Assembly: GCA_964408435.1 (NCBI GenBank)
Contig: CAYOZL010000030.1
Span: 1-26,066, forward strand
DNA from: CAYOZL01 sp964408435
Lineage (GTDB): Bacteria > Bdellovibrionota_C > UBA2361 > SZUA-149 > CAYOZL01
Direction of reading: 5' to 3'
Length of the DNA stretch: 26,066 nucleotides
The position numbers were made by a program, and so were the translations under genes. A model generated the notes under the pieces. That model was not told the origin of the DNA. It ran no database searches and saw only the letters and a list, made by a program, of their open reading frames with translations. This document shows positions 15,612 to 23,118 of this stretch, one piece after another (position 1 is the first letter of the stretch; each line of letters opens with the position of its first letter).

Positions 15612-15696
15612 AAAAATTATCTGGATAATTTGTTTATTTAGCTTTGTGTTTAATGAGTTTGTCCTTATTGATCTTGTTTGGGCATTGCTCAACTAA
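15604..15696 (+). CDS. Possible 30-aa membrane protein overlapping pepP
   Basis: An ATG at 15604 overlaps the pepP stop by 8 bases (ATGCTTGA) and opens a 30-codon frame ending in TAA at 15694-15696. It encodes a short Lys-containing start (MLEKI) and then an almost wholly hydrophobic stretch able to span a membrane once, with acidic residues (E, D) near its end. The tight overlap suggests coupling to pepP. I know no family for it. The evidence is position and hydrophobicity only, and chance cannot be excluded for so short a frame. Confidence 0.45.
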   Translation: MLEKIIWIICLFSFVFNEFVLIDLVWALLN

Positions 15697-15736
15697 GGGC
15701 TAAACTAAAGAAATTTGAAAACTTCTTTAATTCGAT

Positions 15737-17083
15737 ATGGTATTTAGCTCCCCTCTTTTTATTTTTTACTTTCTCCCAATTTTCCTAATCACCTATTTCC
15801 TTACGCCAAATAAGTTTAAAAACTTCACATGTCTTTTGTTCAGTATTTTCTTTTATGCATGGGGAGCACCAAAAATCTTACCATTACTTTTGTTTTCCTG
15901 TTTACTTGATTTTTTAATAAGCAAAAAACTAAAAAACAAAACGATCTTAATTCTTGGAATTAGCTACAATGTAGCTTCTCTTATATACTTCAAATATGCG
16001 AACTTTTTCATTTCTGAGCTTAACTCTTTAGCTGGAAAAGATTTAATACAATGGCAAGAAATTGCTCTCCCTATCGGCATATCTTTTTTTACATTTCATA
16101 AGATTAGTTACCTCATTGATGTATATAGAAAAGTTAAGAAACCTGAAAAAAGTTTAATTGATTACTTATTATATATTCTTCTTTTCCCTCAATTAGTTGC
16201 CGGCCCAATTATTAGGTATCACGATGTTTTTGAATATTTAAAGAATAGAAAGCACACATTAGAAAATTTATCAGAAGGACTTTGTAGATTTTGCTTTGGA
16301 TTTTCTAAAAAAATACTTATAGCAGATGAAGTAGGCTTCATAGCTAATAAAATCTTTGCTCTCTCAGCTACAGAGCTAAACACAACTTCCGCGTGGCTAG
16401 GCTTACTTGCATATACTATCCAAATTTACTTTGATTTCTCTGCTTATTCAGACATGGCAATTGGTCTTGCTAGAATGATTGGATTTAGATTTTTAGAAAA
16501 TTTTAATCAACCCTACCTCTCTTTATCAATTACAGAATTCTGGCAAAGATGGCATATTTCCCTCTCTCGTTTTATGAAAGACTATTTATACATTCCTCTA
16601 GGCGGAAATAGAATTAGTCCTACTAGAACCTATGTAAATTTGTGGATTGTTTTTATTATCTCAGGGTTTTGGCATGGGGCACAGTGGACTTTTCTATTAT
16701 GGGGCTGTTTTCATGGTTTGATGCTTGTAATTGAAAGAGCTTACAAGTTTCCCTTTTCCTTACCCAGATTAGTTAAACATATATTTACTTTTTTATTAAT
16801 AATGTATTCATGGTTACTTTTTAGGTCAGAGTCTTTTGAACAAATTATTATTTTTTCTAAAGTATTAGCTTTTATAAATACTGAGAGCCCAGAGATACTA
16901 TGGGGTCACATTCTAAGTAATCGTCAAATAACATCTCTTATAGTAGGCATTTTTCTATCTTTTATACCTTTTAGTCCTGTTAAGAATAAGTTTAAATACA
17001 TAATTGCATTTATTCTTTTTGTTACATCATGTTGCAGTATGATGAACTCAAATTTTAGTCCCTTTTTATATTTTAGGTTTTAG
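15737..17083 (+). CDS. MBOAT-family O-acyltransferase (AlgI-like)
   Basis: This 448-residue multi-pass membrane protein starts with the typical MVFSSPLFIFYFLPIF. It has the family blocks PQLVAGPIIR (151-160), IYFDFSAYSDMAIG (230-243), FWQRWHISLSRFMKDYLYIPLGGNR (from 268) and the core SGFWHGAQWTF with the catalytic His313, plus His326. AlgI-type enzymes pass acyl groups, usually acetyl, across the membrane to a periplasmic acceptor. The next gene, 7 bases downstream, encodes an AlgX/AlgJ-like partner, so the pair should O-acylate a surface polymer. No polysaccharide genes are in view, so the acceptor is unknown. Confidence 0.92.
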   Translation: MVFSSPLFIFYFLPIFLITYFLTPNKFKNFTCLLFSIFFYAWGAPKILPLLLFSCLLDFLISKKLKNKTILILGISYNVASLIYFKYANFFISELNSLAGKDLIQWQEIALPIGISFFTFHKISYLIDVYRKVKKPEKSLIDYLLYILLFPQLVAGPIIRYHDVFEYLKNRKHTLENLSEGLCRFCFGFSKKILIADEVGFIANKIFALSATELNTTSAWLGLLAYTIQIYFDFSAYSDMAIGLARMIGFRFLENFNQPYLSLSITEFWQRWHISLSRFMKDYLYIPLGGNRISPTRTYVNLWIVFIISGFWHGAQWTFLLWGCFHGLMLVIERAYKFPFSLPRLVKHIFTFLLIMYSWLLFRSESFEQIIIFSKVLAFINTESPEILWGHILSNRQITSLIVGIFLSFIPFSPVKNKFKYIIAFILFVTSCCSMMNSNFSPFLYFRF

Positions 17084-17090
17084 AAGTTTT

Positions 17091-18239
17091 ATGAAAGTTA
17101 TTTTTCCGATTATATTTTTTAGCTTTATACTCTTGCCACATGTTCATCAAAAGATCTTAAAACTTAAACCCTATGGCCTTGGAGGGTATGAAGAAAAGGT
17201 AAAAAAACCAAAGATTAGCTTTAAAGATTTCATTGAAGGTAATTATCAAGAACAAGTATCAAAATATATTTATCAAAAACTTGGGCTACGATCCTATTTT
17301 ATAAGAACCGATAATCAATTATCTGTTTTTGGTTTTGGTCAAATTTCTCCTAAAACAAGTTCACAAGTCATAATAGGCAAAGATAAAACTCTTTTTGAAG
17401 CTCCATATATATTCTCGAATAATCATAAGTATGAATATGATATTAATAGGATTGCGCATATTGCAGAACAAACAAAACAGTTACAAAGTTATCTTGAAAA
17501 ACATAATAAACATTTTTTACTTTTAATAAGTCCTAATAAAGTAGACTTTCATGATAAAGAGTTACCTAAACGGTATTTAATTAAAGATAAAAAATTAGAA
17601 GACACTCTATCAATTTATAAAAAAACTTTTTCAACAAAAAATATAAACTTTCTTGATGCTAAAGACTTTTTTATTGAAAAACGAAATGAAATAGGTACTC
17701 CAATATTTTCTAATACTGGAACTCATTGGTCTTTTTACCCTGCTTGTCTTTTTTTAAATAAAGCTATTGAAAACATAGAGAACATGAGCAAAGAAGATTT
17801 AGTAGATTTAGACTGTGGCAAACCAACGGTAGAATCAGCTCCTAAAGGAACTGATAAAGATTTACTTTACCTACTTAATGTTTGGACGCCAAAACGATTT
17901 TATAAAAAGAACTATTACAGCACTATAAAATCTACTAAAAAACCAAATTACTACAAGCCAAGAGTCTTAATTATTGGAGATAGCTTTACTTGGCAAACTT
18001 TACATATAACAAACAAGCACAATGTTTTTTCTCAAAGAGATTTCTTTTACTACTTTGATGTAAACCACAAAAAAAGAGGAGTTTTCAAGCAAGGTAAAAT
18101 TAATCGCAATAATATAGATCTAATATCACTTATTAATAAGAAAGATTTAGTTTTACTGGAAATAAATGAAGGGAATTTAAAAACAGGTGCTTTTGGATTT
18201 TTAGATGAGATAATCAAACAGATTAACTCTGCAAGATAG
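17091..18239 (+). CDS. AlgX/AlgJ-like SGNH acyltransferase partner
   Basis: The 382-residue protein begins with an uncleaved signal anchor or signal peptide (MKVIFPIIFFSFILLPHV), so the body is periplasmic. The SGNH-like fold shows VIIGKDKTLFE (93-103), equivalent to the 'GKDGWLF' block, LISPNK (145-150), NTGTHWS with His212 at 208-214, and VLIIGDSFTW with the nucleophile Ser298. The usual Asp of 'TDTHW' is Gly here, so the triad may be completed by another residue. It is expected to take the acyl group from the adjacent MBOAT protein and place it on a polymer. It converges on nuoA with only 6 bases between the stops. Confidence 0.85.
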   Translation: MKVIFPIIFFSFILLPHVHQKILKLKPYGLGGYEEKVKKPKISFKDFIEGNYQEQVSKYIYQKLGLRSYFIRTDNQLSVFGFGQISPKTSSQVIIGKDKTLFEAPYIFSNNHKYEYDINRIAHIAEQTKQLQSYLEKHNKHFLLLISPNKVDFHDKELPKRYLIKDKKLEDTLSIYKKTFSTKNINFLDAKDFFIEKRNEIGTPIFSNTGTHWSFYPACLFLNKAIENIENMSKEDLVDLDCGKPTVESAPKGTDKDLLYLLNVWTPKRFYKKNYYSTIKSTKKPNYYKPRVLIIGDSFTWQTLHITNKHNVFSQRDFFYYFDVNHKKRGVFKQGKINRNNIDLISLINKKDLVLLEINEGNLKTGAFGFLDEIIKQINSAR

Positions 18240-18245
18240 AATATT

Positions 18246-18602
18246 TTAAATTACTTCTAAAGCGCCTCTTTTCCACTCATAAGCTAAGCCAAGACAAAGA
18301 ATAAGTATAAAAGGCATAGCTACCCAAAATCCATACCAACCAAGTTCTTTAACTTGTAGAGCCCAAGGGTATAAAAATACAACTTCGATATCGAAAACAA
18401 TAAATGTCATTGCAACTAGATAGAATCTAACACTATGCCTTGCCCCTGCATCTCCAGTAGCGATTGTTCCACATTCAAAAGGATCCTCTTTTACCGCAGA
18501 GTGCTTCCTAGGTCCTAGAAAAATACTTAATAAAAGCATTGTAATAGCAAAGCCTGAAGCTAAGAAGATTAAAACTAGTATTGGAAAATATGTATCTACC
18601 AT
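18246..18602 (-). CDS. nuoA: NADH-quinone oxidoreductase subunit A
   Basis: NuoA is a three-helix membrane subunit of respiratory complex I. The 118-residue protein has the conserved EDPFECG loop (39-45, with the cysteine of the quinone-side loop) and RFYLVAMTFIVFDIEVVFLYPWA (from 59), including Asp71 and Glu73 in helix 2. It begins at ATG 18602, 27 bases after hflX. Unusually, it is not followed by nuoB; the next gene is convergent. The rest of the complex must be encoded elsewhere. Confidence 0.96.
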   Translation of the reverse strand: MVDTYFPILVLIFLASGFAITMLLLSIFLGPRKHSAVKEDPFECGTIATGDAGARHSVRFYLVAMTFIVFDIEVVFLYPWALQVKELGWYGFWVAMPFILILCLGLAYEWKRGALEVI

Positions 18603-18629
18603 TTTGTCTTTCTATACCTGATATCTGTT

Positions 18630-20264
18630 TTATTGTAGCTCTGTAAACCTACCTGGATCTAAAAGCTTATGATTCTGTAACAATTTTTTTTGTAAAGTGG
18701 AAATTAATTCTGCTAGACCAATTCTCTTCTCAGCAGAGACTCCTAAAGCTTCAGAATTATTAATTAATGACCTAGTTTCAATATCTGATAATAAGTCAAT
18801 TTTATTATAGACTAAAATACTTGGTTTATCGGAGAGATCTAAATCTGCCAATGTCTTCTCTACGATCTCTTCTTTTCTTTTAAAATCTTTTTCAGAAACA
18901 TCAACTAAATGAACTAGTAAGTCAGCTTCTCTTACTTCTTCTAGCGTTGCTTTAAAAGCAGCGAGTAGTTCTTTAGGTAAGTCTCTTATAAACCCAACTG
19001 TATCTACAAACACTACTTCTTTATCATCAGGGAATCTCATTCTTCTTGAAGATGGATCTACAGTAGCAAATAATTTAGCTTCTGCTAGCACTTCACCTTT
19101 TGTAATCATATTTAATAAAGTAGATTTTCCAGCATTAGTGTAACCAACAATTGAGATAACAGGCACACCTCTACTTTGTCTTCTCTCTCTTCTAATACTT
19201 CTTTGCATTGAAATTTTTTCAATTTTTTTCTCTAAATCTTTTATTCTATCTCTTGCTCTTCTTCTACCTACTTCTAATTTAGTTTCCCCTGGTCCTCTAC
19301 CTCCTATGCCACCAGTCAATCTGCTTAAGCCAGATTCTTTCTCTGAAAGACGTGGTAGTGAATATTTAAGCTGTGCTAGCTCTACTTGTAACTTTCCTTC
19401 TTTACTCTTAGCTCTTTGAGCAAATATATCTAGAATCAACATACTTCTGTCTATAATTCTAAGCTCAGTCATCTCGGTAATTCTTCTTAACTGTGACGGT
19501 GTTAATTCATGGTCAAAAATTAGTAAATCTGCTCCTAAATCAAGGCAATTAAGGACCAAGTCTTCTAACTTACCAGCACCAAGAATAGATTTATTATCGA
19601 TTTTCCTTCTTTGCATGACTTCATTTAAGACTTGCAAACCAGCAGTTCTTGATAACTCACTAAGCTCAGCCATAGAGATTTTAGCTAACTCCAGTGCTGA
19701 ATTATAAACACCAACTAAGACAGCACTATCTTTTTTAATATCGTATGATTTAGGAGTTTTTTCTTTAAAGTATTGCTCTACTTCTTCTATATAAAGATTA
19801 AAATCAAGGTCCTCTAAAGAGTCTAATTCTTTGATTTCATCAGTATCAAGGCTTGCTAATCTAATTTTATCTATCTTTTCATCTTTAACAGAAATTACAC
19901 TTAGACAATCTAGTCTTAGTTTCTCTAAATCTGTAATTAAATCTCTTGGTACTTCTTTTAAAGCTGTTTTTAATCCGAAAACTACTAGTCTTAATCTTCT
20001 AAGTCTCCATTGCCCTAATCTAAATCTTCCTAAATCTGGTAGATACACTCTTTTTTTAGTCCCTAAAGCTAAATGCTGAATCTTGCCTTCCCTATTTATT
20101 AAAAAGGCAATTTGTAATCCTGTTTGAGATACAAATTTAGCAGCTGCTCTAGCAGTAGCTAGGTCCATAATCTTACTAGAGTCAATTCTTCGATTGGAAA
20201 GTTTTTGTAAGTAAGTTCTGTGTTTTGATTGGAGAAATTTTAAGTCTCCAAAAATTTTAGACAT
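18630..20264 (-). CDS. hflX: Ribosome-associated GTPase HflX
   Basis: HflX binds the 50S subunit and splits stalled or heat-damaged ribosomes. Using ATG 20264 the protein is 544 residues and begins MSKIFGDLK. The first 180 residues or so are an extra N-terminal domain (with YLPDLGRFR and WRLRRLRLV) that I associate with deltaproteobacterial HflX. The glycine-rich HflX loop GGIGGRGPGETKLE is at 318-331, followed by a basic coiled coil. The GTPase has G1 GYTNAGKST (374-382), G3 DTVGF (421-425) and G4 NKID (487-490). The ATG overlaps the stop of a 33-codon ORF (TAATG). An in-frame TTG at 20291 would add nine residues without a ribosome site. Confidence 0.95.
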   Translation of the reverse strand: MSKIFGDLKFLQSKHRTYLQKLSNRRIDSSKIMDLATARAAAKFVSQTGLQIAFLINREGKIQHLALGTKKRVYLPDLGRFRLGQWRLRRLRLVVFGLKTALKEVPRDLITDLEKLRLDCLSVISVKDEKIDKIRLASLDTDEIKELDSLEDLDFNLYIEEVEQYFKEKTPKSYDIKKDSAVLVGVYNSALELAKISMAELSELSRTAGLQVLNEVMQRRKIDNKSILGAGKLEDLVLNCLDLGADLLIFDHELTPSQLRRITEMTELRIIDRSMLILDIFAQRAKSKEGKLQVELAQLKYSLPRLSEKESGLSRLTGGIGGRGPGETKLEVGRRRARDRIKDLEKKIEKISMQRSIRRERRQSRGVPVISIVGYTNAGKSTLLNMITKGEVLAEAKLFATVDPSSRRMRFPDDKEVVFVDTVGFIRDLPKELLAAFKATLEEVREADLLVHLVDVSEKDFKRKEEIVEKTLADLDLSDKPSILVYNKIDLLSDIETRSLINNSEALGVSAEKRIGLAELISTLQKKLLQNHKLLDPGRFTELQ

Positions 20265-20365
20265 TAAAGAATTATCATAATTAGGAAACAAACAAATAAT
20301 GAGAGGCTAAACGAGACCCCTATTAAGAGTCCAAAAGATATTGATACTGAAATAAGTTCTTTCAT
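20264..20365 (-). CDS. Possible 33-aa single-span membrane protein upstream of hflX
   Basis: An ATG at 20365 opens a 33-codon frame, MKELISVSISFGLL and onward. It is almost entirely hydrophobic or Ser/Gly after residue 3, long enough for one membrane helix. It lies in the 129 bases between the CobB-like stop and hflX, and its TAA overlaps the hflX ATG as TAATG, the same coupling seen at ispB-namZ and dapA-dapB. No Shine-Dalgarno precedes it. I know no homologue. The junction supports it, but its size means translation must be shown. Confidence 0.5.
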   Translation of the reverse strand: MKELISVSISFGLLIGVSFSLSLFVCFLIMIIL

Positions 20366-20393
20366 TTTTGTTTATAGCTATTATTAACTGTTA

Positions 20394-21671
20394 TTACTTG
20401 CAGTTTAATATAATATTTTTTGCAATATTACCATTACTACCCCAATGAAGAAGAGAGCTTGTGCAAAAGACGTTACTTCTCTCGCAAATTCCGCCAACAG
20501 CAGTATTTGTAATATCAAAAACTCTGTAACTAGATTCCTCAGCTTTTAAACTATCTGTTACATAAGCAGAGCATTCATCGTTATTGTCTATAAAAAAGCA
20601 ATCTGAACGAGCCTTTAATTTCATAGAGCTATATTTGCCCCAAATTGGAACTTCTTCTAGCTCTATATCTATATCAACAAAGCCGCACATTTTATGTTTT
20701 TGATTATTCATTATTAGATTTTTGCATGCATATGCAATAGAATCCCCTTCAAAATAAGCAAATGTGCCTGAGTCTATTTTTTTTTGTAAATCCCTTATCA
20801 GGCTTTTATTTTTTAAAACTTCATCTAAATATATGTCGATATATGTATTGGGGAAATATATAAAATCTATGTTATCCGGAAGCTTATCATCAGCAAGTGG
20901 AGAAAATGGGACTATACTAGCACCATTCATATAAAGAGAGTTGATATTATCCTGAACAGATAAATTAAAAGCAGTGTCATCAGCAAAGGCAACTCTAAAT
21001 TTAGAGTCGAGCTTTATTCTTTTATTTACTTCAATTTCTCTAGACTGCTCATATATAGATCTAAAATCTTTAAAGTTTATATATTTATTAACTAAAGTTT
21101 TAAGTCTAAGTAACTGATTTCTAGTAAGTAGGCTTGGATTCCTGTTCATTGTTAAAGAAGATTTGCCTACAAAATCATCATTTGTAAAGTCGGGAATAGT
21201 GCCAATGAGTTTAAATTTTTCATGCTCTGGATATTGAAAATCATCATTTATAAAATTAGCTATTAAGCCTACTTGATCGTAGCTATTTACAGCTTCAATT
21301 TTAGAGAAAACATCGTTTAAATTATCTTTACGCGAGTCAAAAACTAAAAATAAAACAGTATCTAAATCTTTTGCTAGAGAGCCAAGATGATTAATGTCTT
21401 CACATAACAAGCAATGAACATCACAATTATTAAGAGAAGATTTATAACTATTGATAATTTGTTGATTTGATAAAAGCTTAGGAGAAAGGTTTTGAGAGAT
21501 TTTTCCAGTAATCCTTCTATAGTGCGTTGCTTTTATAAGAGAGTCACCAACTATATCAACTTTAATAGAGATTCCAGTTTCTCTTAATGCTACTACAATG
21601 CCTTTAAAAATAGTTGATAATCCTACTCCACTTTGAGTAGAAGTGACAACTAGTCTTTTAGGTATTTTCAT
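20394..21671 (-). CDS. Degenerate CobB/CbiA-like protein (probable pseudoenzyme)
   Basis: The 425-residue protein follows the layout of cobyrinic acid a,c-diamide synthase: an N-terminal BioD-like P-loop domain (about 1-200) and a C-terminal class I glutamine amidotransferase domain (about 225-425). The domain 2 start VAFADDTAFNLS-N-LY, the FSPLADDKLPD block (256-266) and the end HWGSN (409-413) align well with CobB. Catalytic parts are lost. The P-loop reads SGVGLST (14-20) with Leu18 for Lys. The 'GGGYPE' turn is PNTYID (274-279). The nucleophile motif 'AECGG' is FEGDS (307-311) with Gly for Cys, and the first His of 'YxHxH' is Leu. A binding or regulatory role is more likely than amidation. 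It follows the DNA methyltransferase by 8 bases. Confidence 0.75.
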   Translation of the reverse strand: MKIPKRLVVTSTQSGVGLSTIFKGIVVALRETGISIKVDIVGDSLIKATHYRRITGKISQNLSPKLLSNQQIINSYKSSLNNCDVHCLLCEDINHLGSLAKDLDTVLFLVFDSRKDNLNDVFSKIEAVNSYDQVGLIANFINDDFQYPEHEKFKLIGTIPDFTNDDFVGKSSLTMNRNPSLLTRNQLLRLKTLVNKYINFKDFRSIYEQSREIEVNKRIKLDSKFRVAFADDTAFNLSVQDNINSLYMNGASIVPFSPLADDKLPDNIDFIYFPNTYIDIYLDEVLKNKSLIRDLQKKIDSGTFAYFEGDSIAYACKNLIMNNQKHKMCGFVDIDIELEEVPIWGKYSSMKLKARSDCFFIDNNDECSAYVTDSLKAEESSYRVFDITNTAVGGICERSNVFCTSSLLHWGSNGNIAKNIILNCK

Positions 21672-21679
21672 TCTATTTT

Positions 21680-22912
21680 TTAAGTAACACTTCTTTTAGA
21701 TGCTTTTCTTTTTGCAGGACTTCTCTTTGCAATAGTCTTAAGCACAACCATTCGATTAGTGTTCGTTCCCTTTTTATTATTATCAACTTTAAAACAGTTT
21801 GATAATTTTGTGAAATTTTGTTGATTAATTAAGATTTCCTCAATTTTAAATTTCTTAGAAGGATCTGATATCTTTTCTGCTTCTTTGGCTACTATTTCAT
21901 CAAGAAAAATCTTGCCTGAACTATTCTCGACTTCACCTACCTCTATAACAGCATATGAGTTAGGTTTCAGCACTCTTAGCAACTCTTTTAAAAAGTCTGA
22001 AACAAACTTAGACCACTCATCTACTGACCTGCACATTATTAGGTTCTCTTGAAACTTTTTAGGATTAACTCCTGCAAACCACATTTCAAGCCAGTTATCA
22101 CCTATGTAATCAACTTTATCTAGAAAAGGAGGTGAGGTTACAACTAAATCTACAGAATTAGCTGCTATGAATTTCATAGATCTTGAATCCGAAACTTGAA
22201 TGTTATTAGCACTAGCAACTGAGAAAAATTCTGAATTAAAACCATCTCTTAATGCTTGGGCTGATTTTCTAATTATTCTTGGGGCCACTGCTCTATATTC
22301 TGGAACTTGTCTTCTAGACTTATTGATTAAATCTTGCCTAGCAGGTGGAATTGAAATCTGAGGGAAAGAGTAAACTGAGAAGAATCCAGGTGAATGACCA
22401 TGCAATCTAGATATGGCAATTAACTCAATAAAGTTAGTAACCCTATCTCTATTCTTTTTAACGTAATTCTTAAGGTTTAAAAGCTCTCTATAAGTCTCAC
22501 TATGATAAAATGGTGATAATTCTTTAGTATAGCCACTCATATCTACTGGCTTTCTGAAATTTATTAGATTTAACCTAAGCACAACCTCATCAAGACCAAC
22601 TGGAGCAGTCTTAGCTTGAGTAAGTGTTACAGCTAGAGGATTAATATCGCATGCAAAAGCCACCCTACCTGATAGATTTGCTTGAAGAGCAGTGGTTCCT
22701 CTACCAGAAAAAGGATCCAGTACAATGTCTCCTTTTTGAGAATACTTTGAAATAAAATAGTTAGGAAGTTCAGGCTTGAAACTAGCTCTATAGCTAACAA
22801 CATAATGCATAGAATGCATTTGTCTTTGTTGCGAAGTCCATAACTCGCCAATAGTTTTTCTATAATCTATTTGCTTATCGCAATCTTGAACTAATTTTAA
22901 TTTTCTTTTCAT
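21680..22912 (-). CDS. DNA methyltransferase, N4-cytosine/N6-adenine type (orphan)
   Basis: The 410-residue protein has the SAM-binding motif LDPFSGRGTTALQ (65-77) ahead of the catalytic motif TSPPF (259-263), which is followed by LDKVDYIGDNWLEMWFAG. SPP[FY] is typical of N4-cytosine methylases, although N6-adenine enzymes of this group exist. Between them, GHSPGFFSVYSFPQ (172-185) and PPARQDLINKSR (189-200) probably belong to the target-recognition segment. The C-terminus (about 393-410) is a Lys/Arg-rich tail that could aid DNA binding. It heads the operon with the CobB-like gene, and no restriction endonuclease is near. The most likely role is an orphan chromosomal methylase; its target sequence cannot be read here. 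Confidence 0.85.
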   Translation of the reverse strand: MKRKLKLVQDCDKQIDYRKTIGELWTSQQRQMHSMHYVVSYRASFKPELPNYFISKYSQKGDIVLDPFSGRGTTALQANLSGRVAFACDINPLAVTLTQAKTAPVGLDEVVLRLNLINFRKPVDMSGYTKELSPFYHSETYRELLNLKNYVKKNRDRVTNFIELIAISRLHGHSPGFFSVYSFPQISIPPARQDLINKSRRQVPEYRAVAPRIIRKSAQALRDGFNSEFFSVASANNIQVSDSRSMKFIAANSVDLVVTSPPFLDKVDYIGDNWLEMWFAGVNPKKFQENLIMCRSVDEWSKFVSDFLKELLRVLKPNSYAVIEVGEVENSSGKIFLDEIVAKEAEKISDPSKKFKIEEILINQQNFTKLSNCFKVDNNKKGTNTNRMVVLKTIAKRSPAKRKASKRSVT

Positions 22913-23099
22913 TTCTGTCTAATATCTCTGAAAAAATTATGTCTAAGATTGTTAACACCCAATGTGGCTTCTCGCACCAAATTTATTCTAATTAAGGTTA
23001 AAAGAAGTTAGATAGAAGCTATAAGGTACTTTATTTAGTTATGAGGATATTTTAAGTAAGTGAAACCTAGAGTTTAAAAAAACTTTGAAGAATTTACAG

Positions 23100-23118
23100 C
23101 TAAAGTATTGCTACTTAG
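23100..23118 (-). terminator. Possible hairpin at the end of the M16 operon
   Basis: On the minus strand CTAAGTA-GCAA-TACTTTAG pairs with one bulged T and a GNRA-type tetraloop, over the stop of the M16 gene. A run of seven T follows, but only about 18 bases later (23082-23076), so it is not a classical intrinsic terminator. The rest of 22913-23110 holds no gene that I can support. Confidence 0.3.

Noticed and set aside
20265..20291. Longer hflX starting at TTG 20291.
   Set aside because: The ATG at 20264 overlaps the stop of the small upstream ORF as TAATG and matches the usual HflX start. The TTG has no ribosome site.
21400..21430. C-x3-C-x2-C (residues 83-90) in the CobB-like protein, the radical-SAM spacing.
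   Set aside because: It falls in a core strand of the P-loop domain where CobB has 'VEGVMGL', and no radical-SAM barrel features surround it. Probably coincidence, though worth checking in homologues.
20394..21671. Dethiobiotin synthetase (BioD) to complete the biotin genes nearby.
   Set aside because: The N-terminal fold is related, but the protein is about twice BioD length, has a CobB-type second domain and lacks the P-loop lysine.
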